Source: Lachnospiraceae bacterium
Lineage (GTDB): Bacteria; Bacillota; Clostridia; Lachnospirales; Lachnospiraceae
Direction: 5' to 3'
Length of the DNA stretch: 6,579 nt
Assembly: GCA_021205045.1 (NCBI GenBank)
Contig: JAJPYH010000037.1
Span: 1 to 6,579 of the forward strand
In this document: positions 1 through 6,426 of the stretch, piece after piece
Layout of the letters: every line of letters starts with the position of its first letter
Position numbering within the stretch: position 1 is the first letter of the stretch
Translations under genes and position numbers: made by a program
The notes under the pieces: generated by a model
Seen by the model: only the letters and a program-made list of their open reading frames with translations
The model's database searches: none
What the model was told of the DNA's origin: nothing

Positions 1-222
1 CCTGCACAGTTTCATTTATGGTGGTGCCAAGTGCGCGGGCATGGGGGTTTTGAAAAAGAGCTGGATGAGCGTTTCTTCCGGGTGGGGCGCGCTTTCATCC
101 TGAACTTAAATCAGGTGCGCCGGGTCACCAGAAAAGAGGTTATCCTCTCTGACAACACGGCGCTGCCCCTGCCCCGGGGCGCCTATGAGGCGTTGAACCG
201 GGCCATTATTAATTTATCCTGA
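1..222 (+). CDS. LytTR-domain response regulator, C-terminal fragment (partial, frame disturbed)
   Basis: This is the end of a LytTR-type DNA-binding domain, the output domain of AgrA/ComE-like response regulators that bind tandem direct repeats at promoters. The supported part begins around position 49 and reads FEKELDERFFRVGRAFILNL, then NQVRRV, RKEVIL and a final LPLPRGAYEAL helix. The family hallmark is the RFFRV-R-(F/Y)-(I/L)-(V/L)-N stretch followed by a strand, a turn and a last helix. The gene is cut by the window edge, so the receiver domain and partner kinase are not visible. Upstream of about position 48 the same frame is open but does not look like LytTR. The frame starting at position 3 reads a more strand-like CTVSFMVVPSARAWG and stops at 51-53, so an indel in or near the G5/T4 run (43-51) is likely. 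The stop is TGA at 220-222. It probably regulates nearby genes, and a matching operator lies at 4440-4469. Confidence 0.8.
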   Translation, partial: PAQFHLWWCQVRGHGGFEKELDERFFRVGRAFILNLNQVRRVTRKEVILSDNTALPLPRGAYEALNRAIINLS

Positions 223-228
223 AAAAAG

Positions 229-257
229 TTGAAATGATGTTTCTCAAAAGGTATAAT
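229..257 (+). promoter_or_regulatory. Consensus sigma-A promoter of the small gene
   Basis: TTGAAA (229-234) and a perfect TATAAT (252-257) are separated by exactly 17 bp, which is near the sigma-70/sigma-A ideal. It starts a few bases after the regulator's stop codon and would give a leader of roughly 50 nt before the ATG at 313. This implies that the small gene is transcribed on its own, strongly and without need of an activator. The architecture is seen directly; the strength is inferred. Confidence 0.75.
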
Positions 258-312
258 CTCATATATAAAACATACGATTCAGCACTTTTCCAGAAAGGTT
301 TATAAGATTATT

Positions 313-591
313 ATGATGTATCCATTTATGACACTTGATGATAAAACTGAAGTTGTACACTCAGATGCTTATCTTGAAAACCAAGCAGAAACTGTAAAAG
401 TATACTTTGAAAAGCCTGTATACGGAGGTTTTCATTCTGCTGAATGTTATTTACCCTCTTACAGATGGGCTAACATTGACGGATTCTCCGAAGAGGAAAT
501 CAATCATCTACAGGAATATTTAGAATCCGTAGCTCACATCATTATCCGCCTTGCCAGAGAAGGAGGGTTCGACCGTGCCTCAAATTTTTAA
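313..591 (+). CDS. Small hypothetical protein, 92 aa, AT-rich
   Basis: I do not recognise a named family, although the sequence has the look of a conserved small protein of Lachnospiraceae. It is soluble and acidic with no signal peptide or membrane segment. The N-terminal half is strand-like: MYPFMTLDD, a KVYFEKP strand, then GFHSAECYLPSYRW. The C-terminal half is helical (FSEEEINHLQEYLESVAHIIIRLAREGG) and ends in a short tail, ASNF. A compact alpha/beta fold is likely. The start is one of two adjacent ATGs (313 or 316); the only Shine-Dalgarno candidate, AGAAAGG at 292-298, is rather far away. A near-ideal promoter lies upstream. The gene is visibly richer in A/T and in codons such as TTA, AGA and ATT than the flanking exporter and glycosyltransferase genes, which hints at separate acquisition. 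It is convergent with the exporter operon, 65 bp apart. A role as an antitoxin-like or regulatory small protein is speculation. Confidence 0.7.
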   Translation: MMYPFMTLDDKTEVVHSDAYLENQAETVKVYFEKPVYGGFHSAECYLPSYRWANIDGFSEEEINHLQEYLESVAHIIIRLAREGGFDRASNF

Positions 592-656
592 AGTAGGTTC
601 TTACCTCAAAAAGATTAATTATTATTGTTGAAAAATTCAGCCTTATGCTCACAGAC

Positions 657-2551
657 TCAGCCCAGCAGCACCCGTACTGCCTCCTCCGTATAATACTGGG
701 CCTGGGCGTGCCACAGCTCATAATATTTTCCACCCTCATCTGAGAGCAGCTCCTCATGACTTCCCTCCTGCACCACTGCGCCCTGGTCAAAGGCCGCGAT
801 CTCATCACAGAATTTACAGGAGGACAAACGATGGCTGATATAGACTGTGGTCTTGTCCGTGGCAATCTCGTTGAACTTCCCGTAAATTTCCGCCTCCGCA
901 ATGGGATCCAGTGCCGCCGTAGGCTCATCCAGGATCAGGAAGGGAGCATCCTTGTACAGTGCCCTGGCAATGGCGATCTTCTGCACCTCGCCGCCGGAGA
1001 TTTCCACGCCCTCCTTATCCAGATCCTTATACAGGTATGTGTCCAGCCCCTTCGTCATACTGGACATTCTCTCCTCAAAACCAGCCTTTATCAGGCAGTC
1101 TGAAACCCGCTCATGATCATAGTCTGTCCTGCCCGCCACATTCTCCCCCAAAGGCAGGGCAAAGAGCTGGAAATCCTGAAATACCACGGAAAAATCTGAA
1201 TGTAATCCTCATAGCGATATTTGCGGATATCAATTCCATTCAGTAAAATTTCTCCCTCCGTTGGATCATAAAGCCTGCAGAGCAGTTTGATGAAAGTGGT
1301 CTTACCGGAACCGTTCTGCCCCACCACCGCCAGACGGCTGCCCACCTGAAAGGTCATGTTCACATGACGCAGCGCCCAGGTCTCACTGCCCGGATACCGG
1401 AAGGAAACATCCTTAAACTCCACCTGATACTGACGGTCGGAGCGCTTCTCGGTAGTCAGGCTGCCCTGATACATTTCGTTTGGAAGATCCAGATAAGCAA
1501 AGGTACTCTCCAGAAAGGAGGCGTTGGCCCTGATGCTTCCACAGATATTCAAAAACTCCGAAATTCCCTGAAACAGATTGGTGATAGCGCCCACATACTG
1601 GGTCACCATCCCCACTCCAAAAGCTCCTGCCCAGGCTTTCAGACAGACGAAGAGATATACTACTCCGGTCAGCACAGCGGAAAGCGACCTGGAAATCATC
1701 TGTAAAATTCCCATTCCCCCCTTTGCCGCCCGGGCAATATAGCTGCCCGGCATAAAACTCTTATCAACCGCGGACAGGGGACGAACCAGATTATCGTTCT
1801 GAGAATACATACGCAAATCCGCATATCTTTTTCTGTCGCTTGTCACTTTATAAAAATAAGTGTACAACCGGTTCCCCAGCCGGGCCATTTCCGCATACCG
1901 AACCCAATATCCGTTTGCCAGATTTCTCAGGAAGGATACCGACACGGCGATCAAAAGCATCAGTCCCAGACAGAGAATAGCCATAAACGGAGAATTCAGA
2001 AACACAAGACCGGAATCCAACGGCACCTTTGCCAGGAACAAACTGATCGACAATCCAATACCGCCCAGGATTTGCAGCAGAGCCTTGACCATATTTCCCA
2101 GATGCCTGCTGTTCTGTATCAAACCATAGCTCGACCAGTTTCTGTTCTGCATCATTTGCGAATACAGATCATAAGTCTGTTGTCTTTCCATGAGCGCATA
2201 CTCCATGGAAAACGCCTTATCCATATATATCTTTTCTTCTCTCCGCCAGAAACACTCCTGTTCCACATTTTGCCACTGCTTCAGGACTCCGCAGCCAAGC
2301 TGAATCAGAGCTGCGGAAATCAGGCAGACCGCAATCAGAAATGCCAGCCTCTCCGGATTTCTCTCTCCAGACAGCTCTTCTATGATTCTTGCAGACAAAT
2401 AAATTGTCATATAAGGCCCCAGCCCTTCAAAAACAGCACAACAAATAGCAGCCCAAAAGAGACTGGGTTGACTGCGGCCTATGATTTCCCAGGCTCTGAT
2501 ATTTAATTTCAGGCTTTCCTTCCATGGCAGCTGTTTTTCATTCTTCTCCAT
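657..2551 (-). pseudogene. ABC exporter subunit 2 (fused permease/ATPase), broken by a one-base frameshift
   Basis: Second half of a paired ABC exporter, with a fused membrane domain and ATPase. Restored length is 631 aa, normal for the type. The start is ATG at 2551 (MEKNEKQLPW), set by AAGGAGG 8 nt upstream; a longer upstream extension in the same frame only overlaps the preceding gene. Hydrophobic segments lie near residues 30-55, 68-90, 155-175, 188-208 and 278-325. The ATPase part has Walker A GQNGSGKTT (about 411-419), Q-loop VFQDF (Q459), signature ISGGE (518-522), Walker B LILDE (539-543, catalytic Glu present) and switch His in ISHR (574). The frame breaks at the A5 run at 1190-1194 (T5 on the coding strand). 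One more base restores IQIF-SVVFQDFQLF exactly across the Q-loop. As written, translation runs on to a stop near 1091 and yields a protein without signature motif or Walker B. The gene overlaps subunit 1 by 14 nt, indicating coupled translation. Cargo is unknown; a peptide is plausible from the LytTR context (inference). Confidence 0.88.
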
Positions 2552-4375
2552 TCTCTGCGCCTCCTTCCGTGTAATACTGACTCTGAACTTCAAAAAGCTT
2601 TGCGTACTCCCCTTGAGCCTCCAGCAGACTCTCGTGGGTTCCTTCCTCACAGATTCGTCCCCCATCCATGAAGATAATCCGATCACAGAAGCGGGTGGAC
2701 GCCAGCCGATGAGAGATAAAAACAGAAGTGCAGCCCTCCGTCATCTGACTGTATTTCAGATAAATTTCATTCTCCGCAATAGGATCTAAGGCTGCAGTAG
2801 GCTCATCCAGCACCAGAACAGGACCGTCCTTGTACAACGCCCTGGCCAGCATCAGCCGCTGGATTTCTCCACCGGACAGCTCCACTCCATCCTCATAAAT
2901 GCTTCTGCCGATCTGGGTATCCAGCCCCCTGGGCAGAGAAGAAACCTTCTGATCCAGTCCCGCCATTTCCAGGCACTGCTCAACTCTCTTTTCATCAACG
3001 CCCTCCACCCTCTGAGCCACATTCTGTTTTATCGTGGCATCCATGACAGAGAATTCCTGGAATACTGTGGAGAAAAGAGCATAATACTGCCGTCTGTCAT
3101 ACTGGCGGATATCCTCCCCGTTCAAAAGCACCCGTCCCTTTGTCGGATCCAGAAAGCCGCACAAAAGGCGCACCAGGGTGGTTTTGCCGGCGCCGTTTAC
3201 TCCCACCACCGCCAGCTTTTCTCCCGCCCGGATGGTCAGATCAATGTCATGGATGGTATCCTTTTCTGCCTCCGGATAGCGATAAGAAACATGCTCCAGA
3301 CAAAGCTCATAGCTTCCTCTTCTCTCTCCCTCCAGAGGTTTTCCCTCTTCAAACAGGAAGGGTTCCGGCCATTCCAGAAATTCCCGCACCACACTCAGCT
3401 CCAGGCTCTGTGTATACAAGGTTCCAAACTGATCCAATAAAAGCTTTACCCATTCCGTATAGCCACTGACTGCATTAAAATAGAGCAAAAATTCCGAGAC
3501 GGAAAGCCCCCGGGAAAGAGTCAGCCAGATCAGATATGCGTATGCCGCCCCGTTTCGCAAAAGACTCAGCAGCATATCCGCAAAAATGATCCGCAGCCTG
3601 TGTTTTTCCCTCTTAACCAGAAAGGCGCGAAATAATCCATACCCCTTCTTCCAGACCTCCTCAATCCAGTCCTGCAGACCAAAGATACGGATATCCTTGG
3701 CAAACTGGCGCCCTGTGGCAACTCTGTTGGCATAGCTCAGCCTCTGAAGGGGAGCAGACTCTTCTTCCCTGTGCTCATAACTCCAGCTCTCCACCTTCTG
3801 ATTGACAAAATAACCGACAACTGCCGTGACCGTCACCAGACATAAAAGCATGGGATGAAGATTCGAAAGCATCGCCAGATAAATGATAAAACCCAGCAAA
3901 GAACGGAGAAGCTTCTCTAACGTTTTCCAGATGGCTTCCGTGGGCTGTTGATTTCCTTCTGTGGCAGCTCCCGCCCTCTCTCCTGCCTGCAGATAAGCTG
4001 TATCCAGCAAATTGGGGTAGGAGGTATCGGCGTTTTTTTCTGGATCTGTCCTATAATATCCACCCTGACCATAATTCTGCCAAAGATAGTGTTCTCTTCA
4101 ATGTACCCTTGCAGACCGTTCAAAAGCACCAGAAGACCCTCAAAGGCCAGGATAGTCAGGCACAGCTCCCTTAAAGATACCGCCCCCTCTACCTTTGAGA
4201 GAATCACCGGTGCGATCAATGTCTGTGCTGTGGTGATACTCACCGACACCAGAGCAGCGGCCAGAACTAAAAAGAGAACGCTCTTATGCACCCGCCAGGC
4301 ATTTCTTACCATCCAGGCACTGTTCTGCCACATATTGTATTTGGGTTTGGATTTTGAAGTATCAGATGTGTTCAT
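2538..4375 (-). pseudogene. ABC exporter subunit 1 (fused permease/ATPase), broken by a one-base frameshift
   Basis: Promoter-proximal gene of the exporter operon. When restored it is 612 aa. Hydrophobic segments lie near residues 33-50, 70-90, 160-190 and 263-287. The ATPase domain carries Walker A GVNGAGKTT (about 392-400), Q-loop VFQEF (Q440), signature LSGGE (500-504), Walker B LVLDE with catalytic Glu (525), D-loop AALDP, and switch His in ISHR (556). The start chosen is ATG 4375 (MNTSDTSKSK), with AAAGGA about 12 nt upstream; a GTG at 4384 is the in-frame alternative. The frame breaks at the T7 run 4033-4039 (A7 on the coding strand). Adding one base gives QIQKKNADTSYPNLLDTAY, a natural join in the membrane domain. 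As written, the first part continues only to about 3917. Its C-terminus (QSQYYTE) resembles that of subunit 2 (QAQYYTE), and both share PTAALDPIAE, so the pair are paralogues that presumably form a heterodimer. Both ATP sites look catalytically competent, unlike many heterodimeric exporters. Confidence 0.88.
2560..2566 (-). promoter_or_regulatory. Ribosome binding site that sets the start of ABC subunit 2
   Basis: The minus strand reads AAGGAGG here, 8 nt before the ATG at 2551-2549. The site lies inside the last codons of subunit 1, whose stop is at 2540-2538. It selects this ATG over in-frame upstream starts and supports translational coupling of the two exporter subunits. Confidence 0.85.
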
Positions 4376-4401
4376 TTTTCCCACCGTTCCTTTCTGGTGT
4401 C

Positions 4402-4429
4402 ATATTAGCATAATAAACCATTGTGGGAA
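4402..4429 (-). promoter_or_regulatory. Extended -10 promoter of the ABC exporter operon
   Basis: On the minus strand TGCTAATAT (4410-4402) matches an extended -10 element (TGn plus TAATAT). The -35 region is weak: the best candidate is TTCCCA at 4429-4424 with a 16-bp spacer, 4 of 6 matches to TTGACA. A poor -35 next to an upstream tandem operator is the usual design of an activator-dependent promoter. The leader to the ATG at 4375 would be about 20 nt. Confidence 0.55.
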
Positions 4430-4439
4430 AAATTGGGGG

Positions 4440-4469
4440 ATGAATTGTCAGAATCGGGGGATGAATTGT
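4440..4469 (-). promoter_or_regulatory. Tandem direct-repeat operator, LytTR-like, 21-bp period
   Basis: On the minus strand the 9-mer ACAATTCAT occurs at 4469-4461 and again at 4448-4440, a 21-bp period (9-bp site plus 12-bp spacer). The identity extends to 14 bp per copy (GGGGGATGAATTGT on the plus strand, 4435-4448 and 4456-4469). Paired 9-bp sites at two helical turns are the known arrangement for LytTR regulators such as AgrA and ComE. Each copy fits the published general pattern [TA][AC][CA]GTTN[AG][TG] at 8 of 9 positions, differing only at position 4. The site lies just upstream of the weak -35 of the exporter promoter, and a LytTR regulator tail lies in the same window. The repeat is seen directly; binding by a LytTR protein is inferred. 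Confidence 0.7.
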
Positions 4470-4477
4470 TAAAATGA

Positions 4478-4487
4478 CACTGCAGTG
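4478..4487. repeat. Perfect 10-bp palindrome CACTGCAGTG
   Basis: CACTGCAGTG reads the same on both strands, and beyond one mismatched pair the symmetry resumes (TGA-CACTGCAGTG-ACA would need one change per side). It sits 8 bp upstream of the distal direct repeat, in the exporter control region. It could be a dimeric operator or, on the minus strand, where TTTT follows after three bases, a minor terminator stem for the glycosyltransferase gene. Its function is not established. Confidence 0.4.
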
Positions 4488-4490
4488 ACA

Positions 4491-4533
4491 AGCGGAAGCA
4501 ATAAGCTTTCAGGTCTCGCCTATTGTTTCCGCT
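4491..4533. repeat. Inverted repeat between glycosyltransferase and exporter operon
   Basis: AGCGGAAGCAATA (4491-4503) is complementary to TATTGTTTCCGCT (4521-4533), with 12 Watson-Crick pairs and one G-T wobble on the plus-strand copy. Two more pairs form inside after an A/C mismatch, leaving an 11-nt loop. It lies 38 bp past the glycosyltransferase stop codon, where a transcription terminator would be expected. No T-tract follows directly on either strand, so it is a candidate terminator or mRNA 3'-end stem, not a textbook one. Confidence 0.5.
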
Positions 4534-4570
4534 CCGTGATTCAGGTTCTGTTGAAACATAAAACCGCCGG

Positions 4571-5971
4571 CTACCCCAGCATCTTACGAATATTCTCGTT
4601 GCGCCGCTGATTCAGCCTCTCGCACTCCTCGATTTCTTCCAGCGTAAATCCTTCGTACTGAATCTGCTCAAAGTCCGTGAGAGCCGACATAATCTCTGAC
4701 AGCACATTTTCCGCTTCCGGCATAATCACATATTTCTTGATATCCGGACGCTTTTTCTTTTTCTTCTCCGGGTCCTTGATCGCTTCCGACTCCGGCGTCA
4801 GCCCCTGCTCAGGCAGCTCCTTTTCCTTTGAGGCGGTCTTTCCGGTCTTTTTACTCTTCTCCGGCTCTTTGATCAGCTCCTTTGCCGTCAGCCTCTGCAC
4901 CGCTGCCGACAACTGAGTCCTGGTCATATTCAAAATTCTGGCCGTCTCCTTAAAGGTGCAGTCCACCCTGGCCTCATGCAGGTAAAACAACAGCTTCACG
5001 TCATCAGTCTGCAGCTCATTGCGCAGCGCTACCACATCGAAAAGCTTCTCCAGCACCTTGACCTCACGGTACAGGTCAAAGAAAAAGCCCTCTCCCTCCT
5101 TCACGCCGTCGCTGACACTGGTGCGTTCGTCGCCCAGCTTCTGATCCACAATGGGCAATACCGTGCCGTCCGCGGCCACATCAATCAGGAATCGGTACAC
5201 AGAAAGTCTGCGTTTTTCGTAATTCTCCTCGCTCAGGACTTCCTTGTAGAAATTATTGTAGTAGGCAAACACCATCCGCTTCATCTGAATGGTTTTTTTC
5301 ATGCTCATGCCCTGGGAGACCAGTGAACCCTTGGTTTTCACATAATAGTAGACCGGCACCTTCAGCGCGTATATCCTGTCCACATACAGGATATACTCCA
5401 GATTGAAAATAAAATCCTCGCACCAGCTGATGGAGGTATCCATCTTCATCTCGTGCTCCATCAGAATGGAGCGCTTGAACAGCTTATTCCACAGAACACC
5501 GTAATAAAAATCCGACGGCTTCTGCATCATGTACTGAGCGAAGGCCGCCCGATCCATCAGACCGTCCACATCAATAGCGCCCTTCTGGGAAACCCGCTCC
5601 CCGTTCACCCGGTAGAAATCCGTGATAACCATGTCGCAGTCATACTCTTCCATAGTCCGCGTAAACAGCCCCACCGCGTCCGGCGCCAGCCAGTCATCGC
5701 TGTCCAGAAACTCCACGTACTCTCCCTTAGCTGCGGCTATCCCACAATTGCGCGTGTCCGAGACACCGGTATTTTCCTTGTGAATCACTCTGACACGACC
5801 GTCAACTTTAGCATAGGAATCGCAAATATCCCTGGAAGAATCTCCGCTGCCGTCATTGACCAGTATCAATTCAAAATCCCGGTACGACTGTTTCAGCACA
5901 CTCTCAATGCAGCGCGCTATCGTCTTCTCCGCATTGTATACCGGCACAATAATACTCACTTTTGGTGACAT
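4571..5971 (-). CDS. Family 2 glycosyltransferase fused to a MarR-type winged-helix domain
   Basis: A single intact 466-aa reading frame. Residues 1 to about 110 are a GT2 (GT-A fold) catalytic domain: VSIIVPVYNAE at the N-terminus, VNDGSGDSS around the nucleotide-binding D40, NTGVSDTRN, and the DSDD metal-binding motif at 90-93. WNKLF (161-165) and the conserved acidic WCEDF (183-187) continue the glycosyltransferase part to about residue 270. It should transfer a sugar from a nucleotide sugar to a glycan acceptor; donor and acceptor cannot be told. From about 295 to the end the sequence fits a MarR-family fold: DDVKLLFYLHEA, a helix-turn-helix (FKETARILNMTRTQLSAAVQ), LTAKELIKEP, then VIMPEAENVLSEI and a long C-terminal helix pair ending NIRKML. 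The wing hairpin is split by about 40 residues rich in K, E, S and P (roughly 370-412). The start ATG has AAGAGGA 6 nt upstream (5984-5978). No signal peptide or membrane segment is visible, so it should be cytoplasmic. The GT2 call is firm; the MarR assignment is by pattern. Confidence 0.9.
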   Translation of the reverse strand: MSPKVSIIVPVYNAEKTIARCIESVLKQSYRDFELILVNDGSGDSSRDICDSYAKVDGRVRVIHKENTGVSDTRNCGIAAAKGEYVEFLDSDDWLAPDAVGLFTRTMEEYDCDMVITDFYRVNGERVSQKGAIDVDGLMDRAAFAQYMMQKPSDFYYGVLWNKLFKRSILMEHEMKMDTSISWCEDFIFNLEYILYVDRIYALKVPVYYYVKTKGSLVSQGMSMKKTIQMKRMVFAYYNNFYKEVLSEENYEKRRLSVYRFLIDVAADGTVLPIVDQKLGDERTSVSDGVKEGEGFFFDLYREVKVLEKLFDVVALRNELQTDDVKLLFYLHEARVDCTFKETARILNMTRTQLSAAVQRLTAKELIKEPEKSKKTGKTASKEKELPEQGLTPESEAIKDPEKKKKKRPDIKKYVIMPEAENVLSEIMSALTDFEQIQYEGFTLEEIEECERLNQRRNENIRKMLG

Positions 5972-6016
5972 CTAAAATCCTCTTTTTCATAAAAACGCAG
6001 ATGCCGCATCAATGCA

Positions 6017-6039
6017 GCGCCCTCAGCACAGCCGGGCGC
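6017..6039 (-). other. GC-rich hairpin between rhaM and the glycosyltransferase gene
   Basis: GCGCCC (6017-6022) and GGGCGC (6034-6039) form a perfect 6-bp GC stem with an 11-nt loop, starting 14 nt after the rhaM stop. On the minus strand the next T-tract (TTTTT, 5995-5991) is about 20 nt further on, so this is at best a weak or partial terminator of rhaM. It could equally leave the downstream gene in the same transcript. Confidence 0.3.
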
Positions 6040-6052
6040 CGCGGATGTTACA

Positions 6053-6370
6053 TCAATCCAACCGGAACACCTGCTCCAGTTTCGGCTGTGCCCCGGTCAC
6101 CGGATCCATCTCCAGCTCCAGGATATCCGCCATATACTCATTCCATTTGTCTACCACCGGAGAGTCCGCCTGAGTCTTTTCCGCGAAGGCCACGCCCTTC
6201 TCGCACTCATAGTAGCCGAACAGCTCGTTATTCACCTCAAAGATGGAATAATTGCAGATACCGGCGGCCTTCAAAACCTCCACCATCTCCGGCCAGATCT
6301 CATTGTGACGACGCACATACTCCGCCTTGCAGCCATCCTTGATACGTCCCTTCCATGCCATATGTTCCAT
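6053..6370 (-). CDS. rhaM: L-rhamnose mutarotase
   Basis: This 105-aa protein matches the RhaM family (dimeric alpha+beta barrel), which interconverts the alpha and beta anomers of L-rhamnose in the cytoplasm and so speeds supply of the form used by L-rhamnose isomerase. The diagnostic motif is YVRRHNEIWPEM at residues 18-29. Tyr18 and His22 fall at the same numbers as the active-site residues described for the E. coli enzyme. Further family features are NYSIFEVNNELFGYYE (40-55), DKWNEYM (74-80) and the C-terminal LEQVFRLD. Length is typical (about 104 aa). The start ATG at 6370 is set by AAGGAGA (6383-6377), 6 nt upstream; the ATG three codons later would be too far. No other rhamnose genes (rhaA, rhaB, rhaD, transporter) are visible, so it is an isolated copy here. 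It lies 81 bp upstream of the glycosyltransferase gene on the same strand. Confidence 0.93.
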   Translation of the reverse strand: MEHMAWKGRIKDGCKAEYVRRHNEIWPEMVEVLKAAGICNYSIFEVNNELFGYYECEKGVAFAEKTQADSPVVDKWNEYMADILELEMDPVTGAQPKLEQVFRLD

Positions 6371-6417
6371 AATCTTTCTCCTTCCTGATTTTGCCAGATT
6401 TTCTGTTGCTGCTTCTT

Positions 6418-6426
6418 ATCTTAGCA
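6418..6426 (-). promoter_or_regulatory. Extended -10 promoter of rhaM
   Basis: The minus strand reads TGCTAAGAT (6426-6418): a TGn extension plus TAAGAT, 5 of 6 to TATAAT. I see no good -35 at 16-18 bp; extended -10 promoters often tolerate this. The transcript would start near 6411, about 28 nt before the AAGGAGA ribosome site. No clear operator for a rhamnose regulator or catabolite control protein is recognisable. The remaining stretch 6427-6579 is AT-rich and holds no coding sequence I can support, only an 8-bp palindrome TTGATCAA at 6456-6463. Confidence 0.5.

Noticed and set aside
592..656. Possible bidirectional terminator between the small gene and the exporter operon (AGGT-TCTT-ACCT at about 595-606)
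   Set aside because: The stem is only four base pairs with no convincing T-tract on either strand, so I do not list it as a feature.
2552..2686. N-terminal extension of ABC subunit 2 upstream of ATG 2551
   Set aside because: The same frame is open for 45 more codons, but they overlap the coding end of subunit 1 in another frame, and AAGGAGG at 2560-2566 clearly selects ATG 2551.
3948..4472. Long plus-strand open frame (174 codons) opposite ABC subunit 1
   Set aside because: It is antisense to a clear ABC protein, has no ribosome site, and its translation shows no recognisable domain, so it is a shadow frame.
4741..4790. Low-complexity T/C-rich tract, possible regulatory or repeat element
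   Set aside because: It is the coding sequence for the lysine-rich insertion of the glycosyltransferase-MarR protein and the frame stays open through it.
5453..5968. Plus-strand open frame of 171 codons opposite the glycosyltransferase
   Set aside because: It mirrors the conserved GT2 domain on the other strand and has no supporting start signals or recognisable family.
5991..6012. Small stem (GATG-CGG-CATC) before TTTTT on the minus strand as a terminator of rhaM
   Set aside because: The stem has only four continuous pairs plus an unpaired bulge, and it abuts the ribosome site of the glycosyltransferase, so the support is too weak.
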